From Didymella arachidicola (lineage: Eukaryota; Ascomycota; Dothideomycetes; Pleosporales; Didymellaceae), in the NCBI GenBank assembly GCA_016630955.3, contig CM049994.1, positions 1,302,001 to 1,366,000 on the forward strand: 64,000 nucleotides of DNA. The letters run 5' to 3'. Of the stretch, positions 58,533 through 64,000 are shown in pieces. The translations under genes were made by a program, and so were the position numbers. The first letter of the stretch is position 1; each line of letters begins with the position of its first letter. The notes beneath the pieces were generated by a model. The model was not told where the DNA came from. It did no database searches and worked only from the letters and a program-made list of their open reading frames with translations.

Positions 58533-59674
58533 ATGCCAAGTCTGAACAGCTCACTTACCAATGGCTTGAATGCGCCCGTCACAACGGTTGCGCAAAACGA
58601 ACTCGTTGAAGAACTGTGGCCTAATGGAGTCTCAGCCTCGCCAAACTCGAGTTCGCCACATCCTGACGGTCTCAACTGGGAGAAATACTTCGAGTTTTAC
58701 CGCGAAGAATGCGAGGCAGCTTTAAGTGACGAGGGCCGGCATTTTGCGCCCAGGAACCATCATGAAATCTTGGATATCACTCGTCTTCTCGCAGATGAAT
58801 TGTCTCAAGACGATGTCAAGAATCGGATTCAACGTTCCTTTCCGCGACAAGGGACACTGGAAGACAAGCTAAAGACACTCAACATCTCCGTCACAGTCGC
58901 GGTACGTGTCTATGCCATGATCAATATAAGGCAGCTGCCCTACGAGATCTACGTGGGCGGAACCTCATTCGTGCAATGGGAGGATGGATTTCTGAAAGAG
59001 AGCATACATTGTCACTTCAATCGTCTGGCAACCTTGGAGCCAAACTTCGATGACCATGTCATTGCACCATACCTGACCGCTTGGAATATTGAGCACATCT
59101 CTGACATACGCGTGATACTACCGAACAACTTCGCAGATCACTTACTCTTGGTAGCTGGTCAGAGTAGGCTTTGCATTTTCCACCATGTTCCTTTCCTTGA
59201 GAGGATGAGAAGTGTTCAAAGGTACGTCCTTGCTGAGCGACTGTTTGAATTCTTGCAGATAGTGACATAAATCGTGACATGTTCCCACCTGGTCTCATTG
59301 AGGAGACTATCGATACTCTCAAGCTTTTGTTTCCGGACAACGACCGCAAGACGCAACAATGGTTGAAGAACGAACCACTATTCGACACTGGACTGTTGAA
59401 AAATGGCAATCTTAGGTCAAAGCATCTGATTCGGCGCCTGAAACGCTACAAGTTCTGGTAAGACCGACTGGGCGTCTTGGAAGAGGTCGCTGATGAGGCG
59501 ACGCCCCCATCAAGAGCACTCTTAAGAGCGCTGAAAGACAACAAGAGGGGAGACGGGTGGCTCAACTCATTGGTGGCTGTCGTGGCGATTGGTCTGACAT
59601 TGTTCTTCGGCCTGGTTCAGAGCATCGAAGGGGCTATTCAGGTGTACAAGGCTTACCACCCAGCAGCGGGCTGA
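58533..59674 (+). pseudogene. Fungal-specific membrane protein with in-frame TAA
   Basis: Exon 1 is 58533-59221 (earlier in-frame ATGs at 58440 and 58449 are possible). A 41-bp intron (59222-59262) leads into exon 2. Exon 2 reads ...LKRYKFW, then TAA at 59459-59461, and continues in the same frame as DRLGVLEEVADEATPP to a TGA at 59672-59674. The downstream part contains a TM segment (LVAVVAIGLTLFFGLVQSIE), then VYKAYHP. In the family as I know it, F-W-R/Y-D-R-L and this TM end belong to one protein. So the stop removes the membrane anchor; read-through length is 366 residues. The N-terminal EKYFEFYREECEAALSDEG is typical of a lineage-expanded fungal family without known function. Confidence 0.65.
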
Positions 59675-60155
59675 TGCAACTTCGAGGAGCCATTGTTCGC
59701 AGGAAACGTTTTATTGCCATCCTTGTCATCAGTATCATAGAAGAAGCGGTTCAACGCCTTTATGTCTGTTGAGAAATTAGGCTGCTATGAATGGAGATCG
59801 CTCCCTCCCCAACAACTCTCACTCTAACATCCTATCAGGCCGCGCAGAGCTTCCAGTTCCCCAGATCGTCATAATATGTAATACCTTCCACGAGATATTT
59901 TATCATTTCACTTGCCTCTCTCTGCCTCTCTCTGCCTCTCTCTGCCTCTCTCTGCCTCTCTCTGCCTCTCTCTGCCTCTCTCTGCCTCTCTCTGCCTCTC
60001 TCTAGCCTCCGAGCGTTTATACCCCAGCTCCGCCAGCCGTGATGCCATAGATGTTCATTCCACTCCAATCTACCACCCCACGACAACACAACGGCACGCA
60101 GCTCTATTGCCTCTGGTCATCCCTTACCCATTGGCCACCCTAGCTGTGCCACAAA
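59675..60155 (+). other. Intergenic with 10-bp satellite
   Basis: 481 bp containing the pyrimidine-rich array described separately. Nothing else is recognised. Confidence 0.5.
59921..60000 (+). repeat. 10-bp tandem array, eight copies
   Basis: The unit tctgcctctc is repeated eight times without change, with a degenerate copy before it and a partial one after. The strand asymmetry is complete: no purine except one G per unit. Confidence 0.95.
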
Positions 60156-60413
60156 ATGTACCCCTACGCCTTCGGACCCCGGAACATGCTCGTCGATAAC
60201 CTCAATTCCATCGACGAACAGCAAGTCCTCTTCCTCGAAAACCCCCAGCCATACAACATCCGCCAATCGATCGATTTGACACGAGTCTGTCGGCAGATGT
60301 GTGCTGAAACCGCGCTCTGGTACTGGAAGGCGAGGCTGTTCAGACTCGAGCCTATGTCGGACGGCGATAGCTCGATCCGCAATGTCGTCACGAAGTTGTG
60401 GACTTGCATGGTA
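60156..60413 (+). pseudogene. Possible F-box/2EXR-like gene remnant
   Basis: An ATG at 60156 opens about 85 codons with SIDLTRVCRQMCAETALWYW. This resembles the segment after the start of short fungal F-box-like proteins. It reaches a GTAAGC donor-like site at 60411. No continuation outside the antisense of the next gene is evident, so it is probably a truncated fragment rather than a working gene. Confidence 0.3.
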
Positions 60414-60610
60414 AGCGAGTCATGTCCATGTGATGAATTGCAATGCTACAACGCCGTTCCCGTATTGATCAATCGAGCCAATCTCATCGTACACGTTCCC
60501 TGCTGTCTAACGAAATGCCTTACAAGCACCAGATATACACGTCTCGGTTCGTCTCTTACCCCTTCCACTGCTCTCCTCGTCCACTTCTCTCTCTCAAAGC
60601 TACAGATGAC

Positions 60611-61873
60611 CTACTTCCGCGGGGGCCCGCTGACACCGGCACCGATGACACTGGGCAGCTCCTCGCTACCAATCGAGTACATCATGCCGATAATCGTCGA
60701 GATGAGGAATGCAAGTATGACGCCGGTTCCAACGAACAGCCAGAAGGGTACCGAGATGTCCTTCTTCTGACAAGCGGGGCCGGCCCAGTTGGTCACCTTG
60801 CGGGACTCACCCTTGCCCACCATGGTAGGCTTGCAAGCGCAGCCGAAGCGGTCCTGTTGCGTTTTGTCCTGGGCCTTGTGCAGGAGCTTGCACTCGCCGT
60901 GACTGGAGCAGTTCTGGGTGATCTTCTCGCAGGCGGCGAGCGTGTTGAAGAAAGGTGGGAGTATGCCACGGACGGTGCTGTTGGCCTTCTTGTCCGAGGT
61001 GAAGACGGGGAAGTCCTCGAGGTCGGGGTAGTCGGCCTTGGGGTTGGGGGATGTCGAGGGCTCGGGCGTGAAGGAGAGCAGGGCCTCAGGGTCCTGGCGG
61101 TTGCGGCGCGCCTCGATGGAGGTGGGCATCTCGTAGCTGCCGTAGGGAGAGGCTACGCGGCGCTTGGAGTTGGCAGATGAGGAAGGCATAGTGACGACGG
61201 TGATGTCGATACCGCGGGCAGCGAGGCCGGGGAGGGTGTACTGGAGGATGTTGCTCTCGATGTCATCGTTCTTGTTGGCGCGGAAGATGGTCAGATAGTC
61301 GTTGTGGAGGGTGGTCTTCTTGAGCGCGGAGAGGGCTGACTCGGCGTCGATGCCAGCAGAGTAGGTCTTTGCCTTGGGATCGGCGTGCTTGGGCAGGGAC
61401 TCGGCCTGTGTGGTGAAGTCGTCGATCAGGCGGTCGTTGTCTGCTGGAGACGGAGGGCTCGAGATGTCGAACGACGATGTGGAGACGTCACGCAGTTCTG
61501 TGCCAATGTCAGTGCCCGCCCAGGCGTCTCTCCAGGCTTATCACCCACTTGTGACGAGGCTCTCGTCGGCGTCCTCCAGCCAGACGAGCAGCTGGGCCCG
61601 CGATGTGTCGGCCGCCTCTCCAAACAGCTTCTGTTGTCTCCCTCCGTATGCGTTGATGCTCTTGATTGCCTCGGCGTCGGCGTCCTTGACCGCGTGGAAG
61701 CGCGCCAGGCCGAGTCGCTGGGCGAGAATCAGTCGAGCTGTCTCAGGGCCGATGGGCGATGACGCGGGGGCGGCGTGGTCCTTGGATCCGTCAAAGGTGA
61801 AGACGTGGCCGTTCTTTGCTGCTGCGGCGGCGCAGTACAGCGACGAGGCGACGAGGCCCCAGGAAAGCTTCAT
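60611..61873 (-). CDS. DUF3844/Vps3844-like membrane protein
   Basis: Two exons, 61549-61873 and 60611-61497 (51-bp phase-1 intron with a GTGGGT donor), give 403 residues. Residues 1-19 form a signal peptide (WGLVASSLYCAAAAA). The C-terminal domain has an EGF-like Cys pattern (CEKITQNCSSHGECKLLHKA, GCACKPTM, GPACQKKDIS). A TM helix follows at ~365-387 (FWLFVGTGVILAFLISTIIG), then a short cytosolic tail. This is the layout of the fungal DUF3844 family, named for a vacuolar sorting role, in the ER/secretory system. It is divergent from the mitochondrial gene at 62187, with 313 bp between the starts. Confidence 0.88.
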
Positions 61874-62186
61874 TGTGGCTGCGAGTGATGGGGTTGGGAT
61901 GCGCAGCTTGCGGCGAAACGTCACTGTCGAAGTCGCAGCTCCCAAGTTGGATGGCCCGTGCGCTGGGCCTTCACCCGCCGCTGATTCGCCACGACTGCGA
62001 CAATAGTCTAGTAACCGTCGCCCGGCCGTACGGTTCCACGCCGCTCGACCTATTGATAAACCACCGCCACCACAACACTCGTCGCCGAGACTCGCAAAGT
62101 GCCGCACCCACTCTGCGCGCCCCATGTCTCGCCACGTCACCTTCCACCCCTCATAACGCCCGCTATCTGCCCGCTGTCTCCCCGCC
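61874..62186 (+). promoter_or_regulatory. Short divergent promoter region
   Basis: 313 bp lie between two start codons on opposite strands, so they must hold both promoters. No specific element is claimed. Confidence 0.5.
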
Positions 62187-63464
62187 ATGTTCAAGCCGCA
62201 AGTGCTGCGGCGCAGCTTCTCAGTCTTCAACCGTGTGCCGACCTCCAGGATAGTCCAGTCCGCCGCGCGTCATGGCCATGACAGCATAACGATACATCGT
62301 GTACGCATACGGAAGCCGTTCCTCAGCAGGCAGCGACTCGTTGGCGCAGTGGCTATTGCTACAGCCACCTACGGGCTTGGACAGTACGTCGGTCTCGAAG
62401 TGGAGATAGAAGAGGAGGAAGTAGAGGAGAAAAGGAAGCCACGGCGGTGGAAGAAGCAAGTTCGCAACGAGGACGGCTCGTTCGAGGAAGTGGACGATGA
62501 AGAAGCAAACGAAGAAGAGGATGAAGATGAAGAGGACGAGGACGAAGAAGAGTACGACGATGCCATTCTGTTCTTGCCCACAGGCCTCTCGAGGCTAAAG
62601 CCCAAGACCTTCTACCGAGGCTCAGACCCAGAATGGCAGGAGTTCAGGAAGGTTGTTCAAGACAAGCCAAGGATCGAGAGGATACAGCAAGAGCTGGTGA
62701 ACATCGTGCGCTCATCTTGCAATTCACCAGCTTTCCAAGCGAAGATTGGAGAGGTAGACCATAAGAAAGGTCGTGCTTGGATAGAGTTCAGATTCCCAGA
62801 TGGTCCGCCGCCCGAATACGAACGCCCTGGCTACGAACTGACAGAAGACCTGGAGTGGCGCAAGACCACACGAGACGTCGAGCCGATCCACCACCACAAG
62901 CTCAACCAAGTCCTATACCCCACAGCCGCTGCTGGCGCATTGTACGAAGATACCAAGAGGAAGGCAGAGCGGTCTTGGAACGACTTCGCTGTGTACATGG
63001 GATGGTCTGAGAAGACCGAGGCAATTACAGTTCAGGAGATGGTGCAGCAGGTCGGCGATGCCTCAACACCTACGGGCCCAGTTGTCCCTCCAGCAACCGC
63101 ATCTCCGTTTGGTGCTGTGCTGCCTGGAGCCACGCAACAACCTGCAGGGCAAGCATCTCCACCTGCAGCTGGCTCGGGTAAGGACCTGGCCGGTATTGCA
63201 TTGCCAGACGCCAAAGCACTCACTTTGGATCTCGGACAATTTCGACAAGACTTTCAAAAGGCAAACCTTAGAGGCAATAAGTTCGTCCACATACCGCGCG
63301 GTGCTTTCAGCGTGCACGGTCTGATTGAGGTCTGCGGCAGCAAAGCGCGCATCACGTTCAGTATGGTTGGCGTTTACGATCCGAAGGTAGGGAAGTATGT
63401 CGGCCTGCATGCAAGCGTCTGGAATCAAGTGGCGAATCGACAGTCGCCGAAGGGAGGTCCCTAA
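62187..63464 (+). CDS. Mitochondrially targeted conserved fungal protein, unknown function
   Basis: A single exon of 425 residues. The N-terminus is Arg/Ser-rich without acidic residues for about 25 residues (FKPQVLRRSFSVFNRVPTSR), a classic presequence. A hydrophobic stretch follows at ~51-68 (LVGAVAIATATYGLGQYVGL) that may anchor it in the inner membrane. Residues 75-130 are extremely acidic (EEEDEDEEDEDEEE). The remaining domain (FYRGSDPEWQEFRKVVQD, GRAWIEFRFPDGPPPEYERP, FVHIPRGAFSVHGLIEVCG) looks conserved in filamentous fungi. No enzyme family is recognised. Confidence 0.8.
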   Translation: MFKPQVLRRSFSVFNRVPTSRIVQSAARHGHDSITIHRVRIRKPFLSRQRLVGAVAIATATYGLGQYVGLEVEIEEEEVEEKRKPRRWKKQVRNEDGSFEEVDDEEANEEEDEDEEDEDEEEYDDAILFLPTGLSRLKPKTFYRGSDPEWQEFRKVVQDKPRIERIQQELVNIVRSSCNSPAFQAKIGEVDHKKGRAWIEFRFPDGPPPEYERPGYELTEDLEWRKTTRDVEPIHHHKLNQVLYPTAAAGALYEDTKRKAERSWNDFAVYMGWSEKTEAITVQEMVQQVGDASTPTGPVVPPATASPFGAVLPGATQQPAGQASPPAAGSGKDLAGIALPDAKALTLDLGQFRQDFQKANLRGNKFVHIPRGAFSVHGLIEVCGSKARITFSMVGVYDPKVGKYVGLHASVWNQVANRQSPKGGP

Positions 63465-64000
63465 ATCAGGTGCAAACTCAGAAAGAAGTCAGAATGCATC
63501 AGCGGCGTCACGGATTTGAGCGTTCTTCTTGGTTAGCGGCATCGCACGAGCAAATACTGTCTGGCGTTTGGTGTAAAAGATGAGATACCTTGGGGACTGT
63601 ACAGTATTGAAGAGGCAACCGGAGATGTACACGTGATGAAGCCAGTAGGTCTCTCCTCAGCCAGCTATAAAAACCACACAATACTCAACACACATCTCTC
63701 CACCGCAGTTTTCTGCAATGATAAAAAAAAAGGAACGTCTCCAGTGCATGTTCTGACCATCTTTGTCTCCTGGCAACATCAAACCTACCTTACGCAATGG
63801 CGATGCCTGGATTCTTCTCCCTCCAAAATTATCTAAGATCTCCCTCCATTTTGCCCAGAAAAGAGACATAGTGGACGTTCATGTCTGCTCTGTGCGCTGC
63901 TCACATCCAATGTTGAAACACTCAACCCTGTCCATCATGTTTCTGGAATCTCTGGAAGTCTCTTACAGTCCATTACATGAGATACCAAGTCGGGCTTTCC
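63465..64000 (+). other. 3' flank, no gene seen
   Basis: 536 bp to the window edge with only short chance frames and an A-run near 63722. Confidence 0.5.

Noticed and set aside
60443..61180. 245-residue plus-strand frame
   Set aside because: It is antisense to the well-supported DUF3844 gene; its Gly/Val/Arg-rich content is a shadow of that gene's codons.
1..64000. Search for tRNA B-boxes, transposon ends, secondary-metabolite core genes and virus-like genes
   Set aside because: No convincing tRNA hairpins, terminal repeats, transposase or reverse-transcriptase motifs, or PKS/NRPS domains were seen by eye.

Overview
The window looks like nuclear DNA of a filamentous ascomycete (Pezizomycotina, most probably a dothideomycete). 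Most genes carry short introns, mainly 40-90 bp, with GT donors, CTAAC/CTGAC-like branch sites and AG acceptors. Families such as the SAT4-type 7TM protein, DUF3844/Vps3844, CYSTM, SUR7 and repeat-rich fungal-only proteins fit this group. The species cannot be named from the sequence alone. No tRNA, rRNA, intact transposon or CRISPR array was seen. Exon coordinates were assembled by hand from reading frame, splice signals and family resemblance.

Layout. 0.3-8.2 kb: a protein with 15-residue tandem repeats, a decayed minus-strand gene, a SAT4/rhodopsin-like 7TM gene, a candidate 58-residue microprotein, and an MFS permease of the allantoate/nicotinate class. 8.8-15.8 kb: the mitochondrial/peroxisomal fission dynamin DNM1, an isochorismatase-like hydrolase, a secreted PEBP-family protein and a SUR7-like membrane protein. 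16.8-24.3 kb: three conserved or lineage-specific proteins of unknown function, one a membrane-anchored coiled coil. 24.7-41.4 kb: housekeeping genes, including the actin-patch genes ABP1 and SLA1 (both minus strand), a giant F-box protein, a hidden Cys-rich CYSTM tail-anchored protein and the pre-rRNA factor NOP12.

41.9-54.1 kb: an Sds3/Dep1-type subunit of an Rpd3L-like histone deacetylase complex, a C2H2 zinc-finger regulator with a separate Cys-rich terminal exon, the oligosaccharyltransferase catalytic subunit STT3, and a disordered RS/SP-rich protein with a CxxC cluster. 54.2-60.5 kb is an accessory island, sparse in genes. It holds a divergent pair of fungal-specific genes that share a promoter of about 310 bp, and each carries one apparent disabling lesion (a 1-nt frameshift and an in-frame TAA). 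It also holds a 10-bp satellite array and an F-box-like remnant. 60.6-63.5 kb returns to conserved genes: a DUF3844/Vps3844 ER-vacuole membrane protein divergently paired with a mitochondrially targeted protein.

Functional themes. Plasma-membrane and endocytic actin functions recur (SUR7-like, ABP1, SLA1), as do secretory-pathway functions (STT3, DUF3844, signal-peptide PEBP). ABP1 and SLA1 lie within 8 kb of each other. The most unusual items are the hidden CYSTM gene, the two-exon microprotein candidate and the doubly damaged divergent pair at 55.6-59.7 kb.
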